From Pseudomonas pergaminensis (GTDB taxonomy: Bacteria > Pseudomonadota > Gammaproteobacteria > Pseudomonadales > Pseudomonadaceae): a stretch of DNA of 64,000 nt. Position 1 is the first letter of the stretch. Each line of letters opens with the position of its first letter. Positions 44,991 to 53,670 of the stretch are shown here, piece by piece. The stretch lies in contig NZ_CP078013.2 in the NCBI RefSeq assembly GCF_024112395.2, forward strand, positions 6,046,501-6,110,500, given 5' to 3'. The position numbers and the translations under genes are program-made. The notes below the pieces were generated by a model. The model searched no databases, was not told the origin of the DNA, and was given only the letters and a program-made list of their open reading frames with translations.

Positions 44991-45521
44991 TTACAACGGC
45001 TTGACGGTGAACAGGCCGTCATCGTGGCCCTCTTCGGAGCCTCCGTAGACTTGTTCGGCGACGGTGCGGATCTGGCTGCCGCGCGCTTGCAGAATCTGGT
45101 CCATGGCACCGGCAAACCAGCCGGTGAACATGTAGTCCACTTTGCGCCCGACCTTGCCGTACACGTAGACGAAGGCCGAGTGTTCGAGCTTGACGCTGGC
45201 GGTGCCTTTGTCGAGGTCGATGTCCTGGATCTTGAACAGGCCCCAGCCGCGTTGCGACAGGCGCTTCATGTAGTGCTCGAACACCGCGACGCCTTCCAGG
45301 CCGTGGCATTCGGCTTCTTTTTCACACCAGTGCCAGGCGGATTTGTAGCCGGCCTTGTAGAGGATCTCGGCATAGGCGTCGGCGCCCAGCACTTCTTCGA
45401 TACCGATGTGGTTGTTGACGAAGAAATGGCGGGGCACGTACAGCATCGGCAGGGCGTCGGAAGTCCAGACACCGGTTTCGCTGTCGACTTCGATAGGCAA
45501 TTGCGGGGCGATCTTGGCCAT
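44991..45521 (-). CDS. Conserved protein of the dgc cluster (DUF5943/V4R-like)
   Basis: A 176-residue soluble protein found beside dgcA in pseudomonads. HFFVNNHIGIEEVLGADAYA, WHWCEKEAECHGLEGVAVFE and DYMFTGWFAGAMDQILQARG suggest a V4R/heme-NO-binding-like ligand fold (the DUF number is from memory). A role in one-carbon or dimethylglycine metabolism is inferred from its place between the dipeptidase-like gene and dgcA. Confidence 0.7.
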   Translation of the reverse strand: MAKIAPQLPIEVDSETGVWTSDALPMLYVPRHFFVNNHIGIEEVLGADAYAEILYKAGYKSAWHWCEKEAECHGLEGVAVFEHYMKRLSQRGWGLFKIQDIDLDKGTASVKLEHSAFVYVYGKVGRKVDYMFTGWFAGAMDQILQARGSQIRTVAEQVYGGSEEGHDDGLFTVKPL

Positions 45522-45590
45522 GGAAACTTAACTCCAGAAAATTCTTGGTAGTGCCCCCGACGCGGACGGCCGGGGGAGAAATGCGGTGGC

Positions 45591-46568
45591 TTATTCGCCC
45601 CAGACGTCTTTCAGGACGCTGACCCAGTTCTCGCCCATGATCTTGCGCACCACGCGCTCAGGATGGCCGCGCTTGAGCAGGGTCTCGGTGAGGTTGGGGA
45701 ACTCGCCCACAGTGCGGATGCCCAGCGGGTTGATGATCTTGCCGAAGCTGGTCAGGCGGCGCGCGTAGCCCTTGTCATGGGTCAGCATTTCGAAGAAATC
45801 CTGGCCATGGCCCTGGGTGAAGTCGGTGCCGATGCCGATCGCGTCTTCACCGACGATGTTCATGGTGTACTCGATGGCTTCGGCGTAGTCGTCGATGGTC
45901 GAATCGATGCCCTTGGCCAGGAACGGCGCGAACATGGTCACGCCGACAAAGCCGCCGTGGTCAGCGATGAACTTCAGCTCTTCATCGGACTTGTTGCGCG
46001 GGTGCTCTTTAAGGCCGGACGGCAGGCAGTGGGAGTAGCACACGGGTTTTTTCGATTCGAGGATGACTTCTTCGGACGTCTTGGAACCCACGTGGGACAG
46101 GTCGCACATGATGCCGACGCGGTTCATCTCGCCGACGACCTCACGACCAAAGCCCGACAGGCCGCCATCGCGCTCGTAGCAGCCGGTGCCGACCAGGTTC
46201 TGGGTGTTGTAGCACATCTGCACCACACCGACGCCGAGCTGCTTGAAGATCTCCACATAGCCAAGCTGGTCTTCGAAGGCATGGGCGTTCTGGAAGCCGA
46301 AGATGATGCCGGTCTTGCCTTGTTCCTTGGCTTTGCGGATATCAGCGGTGGTTTTCACCGGGATCACCAAATCGCTGTTCTCACGGATCAAGGTCTGGCT
46401 GGCCACGATATTGTTGATGGTGGCCTGGAACCCTTCCCACACCGACACCGTGCAGTTGGCAGCGGTGAGGCCACCTTTGCGCATGTCCTCGAACAGGTCG
46501 CGGTTCCACTTGGCAATAATCAGCCCGTCGATAACGATGCTGTCGGCGTGCAATTCGGCTGGGCTCAT
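45591..46568 (-). CDS. M19 dipeptidase-like protein with altered metal site
   Basis: A 325-residue protein of the renal-dipeptidase fold heading the dgc gene series. The metal-binding histidines in CDLSHVGSKTSEEV and PVCYSHCLPSG are kept, but the H-x-D that opens the canonical family (DGHND) is replaced by IDGLIIAKWN near residue 13, and the bridging-Glu region reads FGFQNAHAFED. It is therefore a divergent subfamily, perhaps not a dipeptidase. ATG 46568 has GGGGA upstream. Its constant link to dgcA suggests a role in betaine-derived amine metabolism. Confidence 0.8.
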   Translation of the reverse strand: MSPAELHADSIVIDGLIIAKWNRDLFEDMRKGGLTAANCTVSVWEGFQATINNIVASQTLIRENSDLVIPVKTTADIRKAKEQGKTGIIFGFQNAHAFEDQLGYVEIFKQLGVGVVQMCYNTQNLVGTGCYERDGGLSGFGREVVGEMNRVGIMCDLSHVGSKTSEEVILESKKPVCYSHCLPSGLKEHPRNKSDEELKFIADHGGFVGVTMFAPFLAKGIDSTIDDYAEAIEYTMNIVGEDAIGIGTDFTQGHGQDFFEMLTHDKGYARRLTSFGKIINPLGIRTVGEFPNLTETLLKRGHPERVVRKIMGENWVSVLKDVWGE

Positions 46569-46787
46569 CAGGCGTCCCCTTATTGGCGATTCATGCGCCG
46601 AATCGTCTGCCGGCGCTTTGGGGCCAGCATATGCCCAGGGGCCGACAGAGCCGGGTGCAAAAACGACAGGGGAATTGCCGAAAGCGTCAATCCGCGACAA
46701 AGGCTGTTAAGAGAGGTCTGACTGGCGGCTGTTCTTTGTCCTACGCTTGAGCCAGAATTCCCGCATCACCTGATATGAGACGGCGCA

Positions 46788-47189
46788 ATGAAATCGATTT
46801 TCCTGGCTTTGGCACTCATCGCAACCGGCGCCCACGCGGCCGAAGACACCGACAGCACGCCGTGCGACGGCATTGAAAACGACAAGCAAACCCTGGAATG
46901 CGCCACCTACAACAAAACCACTGCAGAGCAGTTGCTCAAGGATAACTATCAGGGCCTGCTGGAACGCATGGGTTCGACCTATGGCAGCGACAAGACCAAA
47001 CTGGCCGACATTACCGCTCGTCTGAAGGATGCCCAACAGAAATGGGAAAAACTGCGCGACGCCGACTGCGCCGTGGACACCTTCCCGGCGGTGAACGGCA
47101 CCAAGGCCTATGCCATTGCGCAGAATGATTGCCTGGCGCGGATGAGTGATGAGCGGTCGGAGTTTTTGGAGTCGATCGGGCAGGAATAA
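46788..47189 (+). CDS. LprI/DUF1311-like secreted protein
   Basis: A 133-residue protein with a signal peptide (MKSIFLALALIATGAHAAED) and four Cys in the spacing of the lysozyme-inhibitor LprI / DUF1311 family: TPCDGIEND, LECATYNKTT, DADCAVD and AQNDCLARM, the last two linked by a helix (WEKLRDADC). It is periplasmic, probably with two disulphides. Inhibition of lysozyme is known for mycobacterial LprI only; here it is inference. Confidence 0.75.
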   Translation: MKSIFLALALIATGAHAAEDTDSTPCDGIENDKQTLECATYNKTTAEQLLKDNYQGLLERMGSTYGSDKTKLADITARLKDAQQKWEKLRDADCAVDTFPAVNGTKAYAIAQNDCLARMSDERSEFLESIGQE

Positions 47190-47230
47190 GCGACAATCCC
47201 CGCCACTTTCTCTCTGGACCAAGGCTACCC

Positions 47231-47647
47231 ATGAAGACTTGCGGCATCGAAATCAAAGGCAGCGAAGCCATCATCGCTGTCGCCTCCCTGGACAACCAGG
47301 CGCTGACCCACGTTGCCCTGGCCACCAAAAAGATCGCCCTCGACGATGATGACGAGGCCGCCAACGTCAAAGCCTTCGCGGCCCAGGTGAAGGCGTTCGT
47401 GCAGGAAAACGCCGTCGAGCGTATCGCGATCAAGAAGCGCAGCAAGAAAGGCGAGTTCGCCGGTGGCCCGACGACGTTCAAGATTGAAGGGGTGTTTCAG
47501 TTGCTGGACGGGGTTGAGGTGACCTTGCTGTCGCCGCAGACCATTAATGCGCAGAACAAGAAGCACAATTTTGATCTGCCCGCGACGCTGAACAAGTATC
47601 AGCATGAGGCGTACAAGGCGGCGTGTTCAGCGCTGGTCAAGAAATAA
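47231..47647 (+). CDS. DUF3010-family protein
   Basis: A 138-residue soluble protein beginning MKTCGIEIKGSEAIIAVASL with an RNase-H-like strand pattern, then AIKKRSKKGEFAGGPTTFKI and LLSPQTINAQNKKHNFDLPA, matching the DUF3010 family in length and pattern. No function is established. It stands alone, with a REP pair after it. Confidence 0.8.
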   Translation: MKTCGIEIKGSEAIIAVASLDNQALTHVALATKKIALDDDDEAANVKAFAAQVKAFVQENAVERIAIKKRSKKGEFAGGPTTFKIEGVFQLLDGVEVTLLSPQTINAQNKKHNFDLPATLNKYQHEAYKAACSALVKK

Positions 47648-47664
47648 GCCACACTGCAGATCCC

Positions 47665-47758
47665 GTGTGGGAGCGGGCTTGCTCGCGAAGGCGGTGTGTC
47701 AGTATCAGAAGTGCTGACTGACACGCCGCCTTCGCGAGCAAGCCCGCTCCCACATTTG
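47665..47758. repeat. REP pair with long extended stem
   Basis: GTGGGAGCGGGCTTGCTCGC and its complement with further pairing inward (GAAGGCGGTGTGTCAG / CTGACACGCCGCCTTC), giving one of the longest hairpins in the window. Confidence 0.9.
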
Positions 47759-47771
47759 ATCTCTGTGTTCT

Positions 47772-48950
47772 TCAGGCAGCTGCACGGCGCCGGTGCTGCA
47801 GCCAATCCCCGAAGGATTTGTCCTCCAGGGCATAACCCCCCCGGCTCGACTTCCATACCAGCTCTTTATCGCGCAGGGCATCGATACAGGCCTGAATGGT
47901 CTGCGTGCCTGGTACCACGTCGCTGCCCATGTCTTCCAAGGCCTTGCTGACGGCCGTGATGGTGCTGTCGGTAAACGGCGCGAACGGTTCGTTGTTGTGT
48001 GAGCGCTCCACCATCACTTCCAGCACCGCACGCTGGGGAATGGTGAGGGCGTTCCAGGCACTTTCGAACTCGGTCCAAACGCCGGCGCGCAGCAGTTCGG
48101 CGCGACTGTGCAGCAGTTGGCCCAGATTGCTCGCCTCCCCCAGTTCCAAGGCCACTTCACCAATGATGGTGCGCAACATTTCCGGGCGACGGCCCACCAG
48201 CTCAAACGCTTCATCGATGTCGGCAGCATTGAACTGGTTGGTCTTGGCCAGAAGGCCGTTGAGGTACACGGTGTAGGCCTGTGTGAATGCTTTGCCCAGC
48301 AGTGGAAATGGCGTGATGCTGGACCCGAAGAACGGCTGGCTTTTACCTAATACCAGGTGGGCAAGCTTGTCGCGATTGGACCCCGTGAACACCAGGCGCA
48401 ACCCGCTGCCCTCGCCTTCACGGCCTTGGTTGAGCTGGTCCCGTGCGGCCTTGAGGGCAAACATCGCATTAACACCGGCTTCGGTGGTGAGCGCGTGTTG
48501 CGCTTCGTCGATCACCAGCACGACGGTTTTCTCGGCAGCGCTGTGAAGCAACTCCAGCGCTTGCGTCAGTGTCGCGCCAGCAGGCAATTGCGGCTTGGTG
48601 AAATCCCAGGACAAGGTGCGCAGGAAGCTGAGCTTTTCAATGCCGATATTCTTGGCCAGCTTGCGGATGCCCTTTTCAAAGGGCACCAGGGCACCGGCGA
48701 TGGCACTGGAGATCAGGTCGGCGGGGTCTTTTTCTTTGTCCGCCCATAGATCGACATACACAGCCAGCCAACCACGAGCCTGGCATTGCGGAACAAGGTC
48801 CTCACGCAAAAAAGTACTTTTGCCCGTGCGACGCGGCGCCGCGAGAAACAGGCCAGAGGTGAAATCCTGAATACCGGCGCCCACCAGGCCATCGGCAATG
48901 CTGCTTGCCAGGTCGGGGCGGCGGAACACGAAGCCGCTGTTCTTGGACAT
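47772..48950 (-). CDS. AAA ATPase with winged-helix C-terminus
   Basis: A 392-residue protein. Walker A is in FLAAPRRTGKSTFLRED near residue 38, Walker B in VVLVIDEAQHAL near 145, and sensor 1 in LRLVFTGSNRD near 185. Residues 290-392 look like a winged-helix domain (LTIPQRAVLEVMVERS). The layout resembles ORC/Cdc6- or STAND-type ATPases. It is solitary, between a REP pair and cdhR, with an AT-rich palindromic operator at 48975-49012 and a weak ribosome-binding site. A regulatory or defence role is possible but unproven. Confidence 0.75.
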   Translation of the reverse strand: MSKNSGFVFRRPDLASSIADGLVGAGIQDFTSGLFLAAPRRTGKSTFLREDLVPQCQARGWLAVYVDLWADKEKDPADLISSAIAGALVPFEKGIRKLAKNIGIEKLSFLRTLSWDFTKPQLPAGATLTQALELLHSAAEKTVVLVIDEAQHALTTEAGVNAMFALKAARDQLNQGREGEGSGLRLVFTGSNRDKLAHLVLGKSQPFFGSSITPFPLLGKAFTQAYTVYLNGLLAKTNQFNAADIDEAFELVGRRPEMLRTIIGEVALELGEASNLGQLLHSRAELLRAGVWTEFESAWNALTIPQRAVLEVMVERSHNNEPFAPFTDSTITAVSKALEDMGSDVVPGTQTIQACIDALRDKELVWKSSRGGYALEDKSFGDWLQHRRRAAA

Positions 48951-48974
48951 GCTTTTATACCCAATTATGGAAAG

Positions 48975-49012
48975 GACTATAAATTATAGTCGTGAGTATA
49001 ATTGACTATAAT
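48975..49012 (-). promoter_or_regulatory. AT-rich palindromic operator of the ATPase gene
   Basis: GACTATAAATTATAGTC (48975-48991) is a perfect odd-length palindrome and GACTATAAT recurs at 49004-49012, so the TATAGTC arm is present three times within 38 bp, 25-62 bp before the start codon and overlapping TATAAT/TATACT -10-like hexamers. Such sites usually bind a small HTH repressor; none is encoded next to it. Confidence 0.55.
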
Positions 49013-49018
49013 CAGCCG

Positions 49019-49963
49019 TCAAACGACCTCCCGTCGCCGATCTTCCCTTGGGCATTTCGCAAACCGTGCCCGATAACTCCGCGTGAAATATGACGGCGAC
49101 TCAAACCCGCAGGCAATGCTCACTTCCAGCACACTCATACCGCTTTGCCGTAAGAGCTGCCGGGCTTTCTCCAGGCGCAGGCCAAGGTAGAAGTTGCTCG
49201 GGGTGTCATTCAAATGCAGGCGAAACAGCCGCTCCAGCTGGCGCCGGGTCACCTTTATCGTCTCAGCCAGGGCCAGTGTGCTCAGCGGCGGCTCGGTGTG
49301 CTGTTCCATCTCACCGATCACCTGCACCAGCTTCTTATTGTTGATGCCATAGCGCGTGGCGATCTGCATGCGTTGGTGGTCTTTGCGTGGACGGATACGG
49401 CCGAGCACGAATTGCTCGGAGACTTGGATCGCCAGGTCGGGGCCATGGGCCTGGGCGATCAGGTCGAGCATCAGGTCGATGGAGGCCGTACCACCGGCGC
49501 AGGTGATGCGACGGCGGTCGATCTCGAACAGCTCCTGGGTGACGCTCAGGTGCGGATAGGATTCCTTGAAGGCGTCGATGGCTTCCCAGTGCAGGGTCAG
49601 GCGGTGGCCGTCGAGCAGGCCGGCTTGCGCCAGTACGCAAGCGCCCGTATCGATGGCGCCGAGGGTCACGCCGTCGTGGTCGAGACGGCGTAGCCAGTGT
49701 TCCAGCGCAGGCGTGGCGAACTGCAGCGGTTCGAAGCCCGCCACCACCAATAACGTCGCGCCCTTTTTCAACGGTTCCAGCGCGGCGTCGGCGTTGACCG
49801 ACATGCCATTGCTCGCCAGCACCGCGCCGCCATCGGCGCTCAGCACGTGCCAGCGGTATAGCTCGCCACGAAAGCGGTTGGCCACCCGCAGCGGTTCGAG
49901 CGCAGAGATAAAACCGATGGCCGAGAAGCCCGGCATCAGCAGAAAGTAGAAATCCTGGGACAT
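49019..49963 (-). CDS. cdhR: Carnitine-responsive AraC/GATase1 regulator CdhR
   Basis: A 314-residue activator with an N-terminal DJ-1/PfpI-like (GATase1) domain (FYFLLMPGFSAIGFISALEP; GAIDTGACVLAQAGLLDGH) and a C-terminal AraC-type double HTH (TIKVTRRQLERLFRLHLNDT; SGMSVLEVSIACGFESPSYF). It is divergent from caiX-cdhCAB, as in P. aeruginosa, where CdhR activates carnitine catabolism. ATG 49963 (MSQDFYFL) is the family start. Confidence 0.9.
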   Translation of the reverse strand: MSQDFYFLLMPGFSAIGFISALEPLRVANRFRGELYRWHVLSADGGAVLASNGMSVNADAALEPLKKGATLLVVAGFEPLQFATPALEHWLRRLDHDGVTLGAIDTGACVLAQAGLLDGHRLTLHWEAIDAFKESYPHLSVTQELFEIDRRRITCAGGTASIDLMLDLIAQAHGPDLAIQVSEQFVLGRIRPRKDHQRMQIATRYGINNKKLVQVIGEMEQHTEPPLSTLALAETIKVTRRQLERLFRLHLNDTPSNFYLGLRLEKARQLLRQSGMSVLEVSIACGFESPSYFTRSYRARFAKCPREDRRREVV

Positions 49964-50033
49964 GGTAGCGCTCTCGTCGGACGGGCAGCGTGGCACTGTG
50001 ATACTCCCGTTCTCGGCTGGATTCAAGGGGGCA

Positions 50034-50068
50034 GGTCGCTGCAGTGCAAGAGCTGGTCGCCGCCGTGC
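50034..50068. promoter_or_regulatory. 21-bp-period direct repeat in the cdhR-caiX promoter region
   Basis: GGTCGCTGCAGTGC (50034-50047) and GGTCGCCGCCGTGC (50055-50068) match at 12 of 14 positions with a 21-bp period, the spacing used by AraC-family activators. It lies 71-123 bp before cdhR and caiX starts, so CdhR is the likely binder (inference). Confidence 0.5.
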
Positions 50069-50156
50069 GTTTTGTCGGCCCTCAAGCTGCGTAACTTGAT
50101 CCCACGGCGCACAAAGACGCCGGACCCCACAATAACGACCTGCCGAGGGATCCACC

Positions 50157-51101
50157 ATGAACCGACTGATCAGCCGCTGCGTGCTTGCACTCAGCGCCAG
50201 CGCCATCTTGAGCACGAACGTATTGGCTGCCGACGCGGCATCTTGCCAGAACGTGCGCATGGGCGTGGTGAACTGGACCGACGTAATCGCCACCAGCGCC
50301 ATGACCCAAGTGTTGCTCGACGGCCTCGGCTACAAGACCAAACAGACCAGCGCCTCCCAGCAAATCATCTTCGCCGGCATTCGCGACCAGCGCCTGGACT
50401 TGTTCCTGGGCTACTGGAACCCACTGATGACCCAGACCATCACTCCGTTCGTCGACGCCAAGCAAGTCAAGGTGCTCGACAAGCCCAGCCTGGAAGACGC
50501 CCGCGCCACCCTCGCCGTGCCGACTTACCTGGCAGACAAAGGCCTGAAAACCTTCGCCGACATCGCCAAGTTCGAAAAAGAGCTGGGCGGCAAGATCTAC
50601 GGCATCGAGCCAGGCTCGGGCGCCAACACCCAGATCAAGGCAATGATCGCCAAGAACCAGTTCGGCCTGGGCAAATTCCAACTGGTGGAATCCAGTGAAG
50701 CCGGCATGCTCGCCGCCGTCGACCGTGCGGTTCGCCGCAAGGAAGCCGTGGTGTTCTTCGGCTGGGCGCCGCACCCGATGAACGTCAACATCGCCATGAC
50801 TTACCTCACCGGCAGCGACGATGCCCTGGGCCCGAACGAAGGCATGGCCACCGTGTGGAGCGTCACCGCGCCGAACTACGCCGAGCAGTGCCCGAATGTG
50901 CACAAACTGCTGACCAACCTGACCTTCACCGCCGCTGATGAGAGCCGGATGATGCAGCCGTTGCTGGATCACAAGGACGCTATCGAGTCCGCCAAGCAGT
51001 GGCTCAAGGATCACCCGCAAGACCAGGCGCGCTGGCTGGAAGGGGTGACCACCTTCGACGGCAAGCCGGCCGCGGCCAACCTGCAACTGACCAGCAAATA
51101 A
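50157..51101 (+). CDS. caiX: Carnitine-binding periplasmic protein CaiX
   Basis: A 314-residue OpuAC-type substrate-binding protein with a signal peptide (MNRLISRCVLALSASAILST, cleaved near VLAAD). The quaternary-amine pocket elements are VNWTDVIATSAM, FLGYWNPLMTQ and FFGWAPHPMNVN, whose aromatic residues hold the trimethylammonium group. It is homologous to the CbcX protein at 58928. In P. aeruginosa CaiX feeds carnitine to the CbcWV core transporter, and no separate permease or ATPase is encoded here. Confidence 0.92.
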   Translation: MNRLISRCVLALSASAILSTNVLAADAASCQNVRMGVVNWTDVIATSAMTQVLLDGLGYKTKQTSASQQIIFAGIRDQRLDLFLGYWNPLMTQTITPFVDAKQVKVLDKPSLEDARATLAVPTYLADKGLKTFADIAKFEKELGGKIYGIEPGSGANTQIKAMIAKNQFGLGKFQLVESSEAGMLAAVDRAVRRKEAVVFFGWAPHPMNVNIAMTYLTGSDDALGPNEGMATVWSVTAPNYAEQCPNVHKLLTNLTFTAADESRMMQPLLDHKDAIESAKQWLKDHPQDQARWLEGVTTFDGKPAAANLQLTSK

Positions 51102-51174
51102 CTTTTTCTGAACCACCGTTTCGCAGCTCAAACGGGCTGCGAACGGCACCACCACGCCTGTAAGGAACCGCCTC

Positions 51175-52062
51175 ATGAACCACGACGTCATCATCACCTG
51201 CGCACTCACCGGTGCTGGCGACACGACCAGCCGCAGCCCACACGTGCCGGTCACCCCCAAGCAAATCGCCGCTGCGGCCGTGGAAGCCGCCAAGGCCGGC
51301 GCCACCGTTGTGCACTGCCATGTGCGCGACCCTGAAACCGGCAAATTCAGCCGCGACGTCGCCCTGTACCGCGAAGTAATGGAGCGCATCCGTGAGGCCG
51401 ACATCGACATCATCGTCAACCTCACCGCCGGCATGGGCGGCGACCTGGAGATCGGCGGCGGCGAGAACCCGATGGAATTCGGTCCCAACACTGACCTGGT
51501 CGGCCCGCTGACCCGCCTGGCCCACGTGGAAGAACTGCTACCGGAAATCTGCACCCTCGACTGCGGCACCCTGAACTTCGGCGATGGCGATACCATTTAC
51601 GTGTCCACCCCGGCGCAACTGCGGGCGGGCGCCAAACGCATCCAGGAGCTGGGCGTCAAGGCTGAGCTGGAGATCTTCGACACCGGCCACCTGTGGTTCG
51701 CCAAGCAGATGATTAAGGAAGGCCTGCTCGACGACCCGCTGTTCCAACTGTGCCTGGGCATCCCATGGGGCGCGCCGGCCGACACCACCACCATGAAAGC
51801 CATGGTCGACAACCTGCCCGCCGACGCGGTGTGGGCCGGCTTCGGCATCGGCCGCATGCAAATGCCGATGGCGGCGCAAGCGGTGCTGCTGGGCGGCAAC
51901 GTGCGGGTCGGCCTGGAAGACAACCTGTGGCTGGACAAAGGCGTGCTCGCCACCAACGGCCAACTGGTGGAACGCGCCAGTGAAATCCTCAGCCGCCTGG
52001 GTGCACGGGTCATGACCCCGGCCGAAGGTCGCGTGAAGATGGGCCTCACCAAACGCCGCTGA
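51175..52062 (+). CDS. cdhC: BKACE-family dehydrocarnitine cleavage enzyme
   Basis: A 295-residue DUF849/BKACE protein, a zinc-dependent Claisen-type enzyme that condenses 3-dehydrocarnitine with acetyl-CoA, giving betainyl-CoA and acetoacetate. The zinc ligands are in [18 protein letters not shown] near residue 45, with further active-site motifs VNLTAGMGG and [18 protein letters not shown]. It follows caiX by 73 bp and acts after CdhA. Confidence 0.9.
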   Translation: MNHDVIITCALTGAGDTTSRSPHVPVTPKQIAAAAVEAAKAGATVVHCHVRDPETGKFSRDVALYREVMERIREADIDIIVNLTAGMGGDLEIGGGENPMEFGPNTDLVGPLTRLAHVEELLPEICTLDCGTLNFGDGDTIYVSTPAQLRAGAKRIQELGVKAELEIFDTGHLWFAKQMIKEGLLDDPLFQLCLGIPWGAPADTTTMKAMVDNLPADAVWAGFGIGRMQMPMAAQAVLLGGNVRVGLEDNLWLDKGVLATNGQLVERASEILSRLGARVMTPAEGRVKMGLTKRR

Positions 52063-52066
52063 TCAA

Positions 52067-52158
52067 AATGTGGGAGGGGGCTTGCCCCCGATGGCGGAGG
52101 ATCAGCACCAGCTGTATCGACTGACACACCGCTATCGGGGGCAAGCCCCCTCCCACAG
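52067..52158. repeat. REP pair
   Basis: GTGGGAGGGGGCTTGCCCCC and inverted GGGGGCAAGCCCCCTCCCAC between cdhC and cdhA. Confidence 0.88.
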
Positions 52159-52187
52159 GGGATTACCAACCTCTTTAGGAATTTGCC

Positions 52188-53153
52188 ATGAGCTTTATCA
52201 CCGAAATCAAAACCTTCGCCGCCCTCGGCAGCGGTGTCATCGGCAGCGGCTGGGTCTCCCGTGCCCTGGCCCACGGCCTGGATGTGGTCGCCTGGGACCC
52301 GGCGCCCGGCGCCGAAGCCGCACTGCGCAAGCGTGTCGCCAACGCCTGGGGTGCCTTGGAGAAACAAGGCCTGGCACCGGGCGCCTCCCAGGACCGCCTG
52401 CGCTTTGTCGCCACCATTGAAGAGTGTGTGAAAGACGCCGACTTCATCCAGGAAAGCGCCCCGGAGCGCCTGGAACTGAAACTGGATCTGCACAGCAAGA
52501 TCAGCGCGGCGGCCAAGCCGAATGCGTTGATTGGTTCAAGCACGTCCGGCCTGTTGCCGAGCGAGTTCTACGAGGGCTCGACCCACCCTGAGCGGTGCGT
52601 GGTCGGCCATCCGTTCAACCCGGTTTACCTGCTGCCACTTGTGGAAGTGGTCGGCGGCAAGAACACCGCGCCGGAGGCTGTTCAAGCCGCGATCAAGGTG
52701 TACGAATCCCTCGGCATGCGCCCCCTGCATGTGCGCAAGGAGGTCCCAGGCTTTATCGCTGACCGTCTGCTCGAAGCGCTGTGGCGTGAAGCCCTGCATC
52801 TGGTCAATGACGGCGTGGCCACCACTGGAGAAATCGACGACGCGATCCGCTTTGGCGCGGGCTTGCGCTGGTCGTTCATGGGTACCTTCTTGACCTACAC
52901 CCTGGCCGGCGGCGACGCCGGCATGCGCCACTTCATGGCGCAGTTCGGCCCGGCACTGCAATTACCATGGACCTACCTGCCGGCGCCGGAGCTGACCGAC
53001 AAGCTGATCGACGATGTAGTCGACGGCACCAGCGATCAACTGGGCAAACACAGCATTTCGGCGCTGGAGCGCTATCGTGATGACTGCCTGCTGGCGGTGC
53101 TGGAGGCGGTGAAAACCACCAAGGCCAAGCATGGCATGACCTTCGCCGAATAA
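52188..53153 (+). CDS. cdhA: L-carnitine dehydrogenase
   Basis: A 321-residue NAD-dependent 3-hydroxyacyl-CoA-dehydrogenase-like enzyme that oxidises carnitine to 3-dehydrocarnitine. The NAD site is [20 protein letters not shown] near residue 12; [18 protein letters not shown] holds the catalytic His. The C-terminal helical domain is complete. It lies 13 bp before cdhB. Confidence 0.93.
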   Translation: MSFITEIKTFAALGSGVIGSGWVSRALAHGLDVVAWDPAPGAEAALRKRVANAWGALEKQGLAPGASQDRLRFVATIEECVKDADFIQESAPERLELKLDLHSKISAAAKPNALIGSSTSGLLPSEFYEGSTHPERCVVGHPFNPVYLLPLVEVVGGKNTAPEAVQAAIKVYESLGMRPLHVRKEVPGFIADRLLEALWREALHLVNDGVATTGEIDDAIRFGAGLRWSFMGTFLTYTLAGGDAGMRHFMAQFGPALQLPWTYLPAPELTDKLIDDVVDGTSDQLGKHSISALERYRDDCLLAVLEAVKTTKAKHGMTFAE

Positions 53154-53166
53154 CGGAACCCCTGAC

Positions 53167-53643
53167 ATGCCCGCACTCACCACCTACACCACCCAGGTCC
53201 ACCCCGACTGGGTGGACTACAACGGCCATCTGCGCGACGCGTTCTACCTGCTGATCTTCAGCTACGCCACCGACGCGCTGATGGACGCCCTGGGCCTGGA
53301 CAGCGAAAACCGAGAAGCCAGCGGCCATTCACTGTTCACCCTGGAGCTGCACCTCAACTACCTGCACGAAGTGAAACTCGGTGCCGACGTGGAGGTGCAT
53401 ACCCAACTGATCGCCTTTGATGCCAAGCGTCTGCACCTCTATCACAGCCTGCATTTAGTGGGAGATGAAAAGGAGCTGGCGGGCAACGAGCAGATGCTGC
53501 TGCACGTTGATCTGGCGGGCCCGAATTCGGCGCCGTTCACCGAGGCCACATTAAAAAAACTCACGGCTATCAGTGCGGCGCAGGCCGACCTGCCGCGCCC
53601 CGCCCTGCTTGGCCGAGTGATTGGACTGCCGCTGAAAAAATAG
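53167..53643 (+). CDS. cdhB: Betainyl-CoA thioesterase (hot-dog fold)
   Basis: A 158-residue hot-dog thioesterase with the active-site segment HPDWVDYNGHLRDAFYLLIF, including Asp/Asn typical of the 4-hydroxybenzoyl-CoA type. It would release glycine betaine from betainyl-CoA, the last step from carnitine. It sits between cdhA and the gamma-butyrobetaine dioxygenase gene, tightly spaced. Confidence 0.88.
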   Translation: MPALTTYTTQVHPDWVDYNGHLRDAFYLLIFSYATDALMDALGLDSENREASGHSLFTLELHLNYLHEVKLGADVEVHTQLIAFDAKRLHLYHSLHLVGDEKELAGNEQMLLHVDLAGPNSAPFTEATLKKLTAISAAQADLPRPALLGRVIGLPLKK

Positions 53644-53670
53644 CCACCCAAAAAACCATAAGGAGCCACC

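Noticed and set aside
42957..45551. Long antisense frame across dgcA and the DUF5943-like gene.
   Set aside because: Composition-driven shadow with His/Val/Gly-rich translation and no motif.
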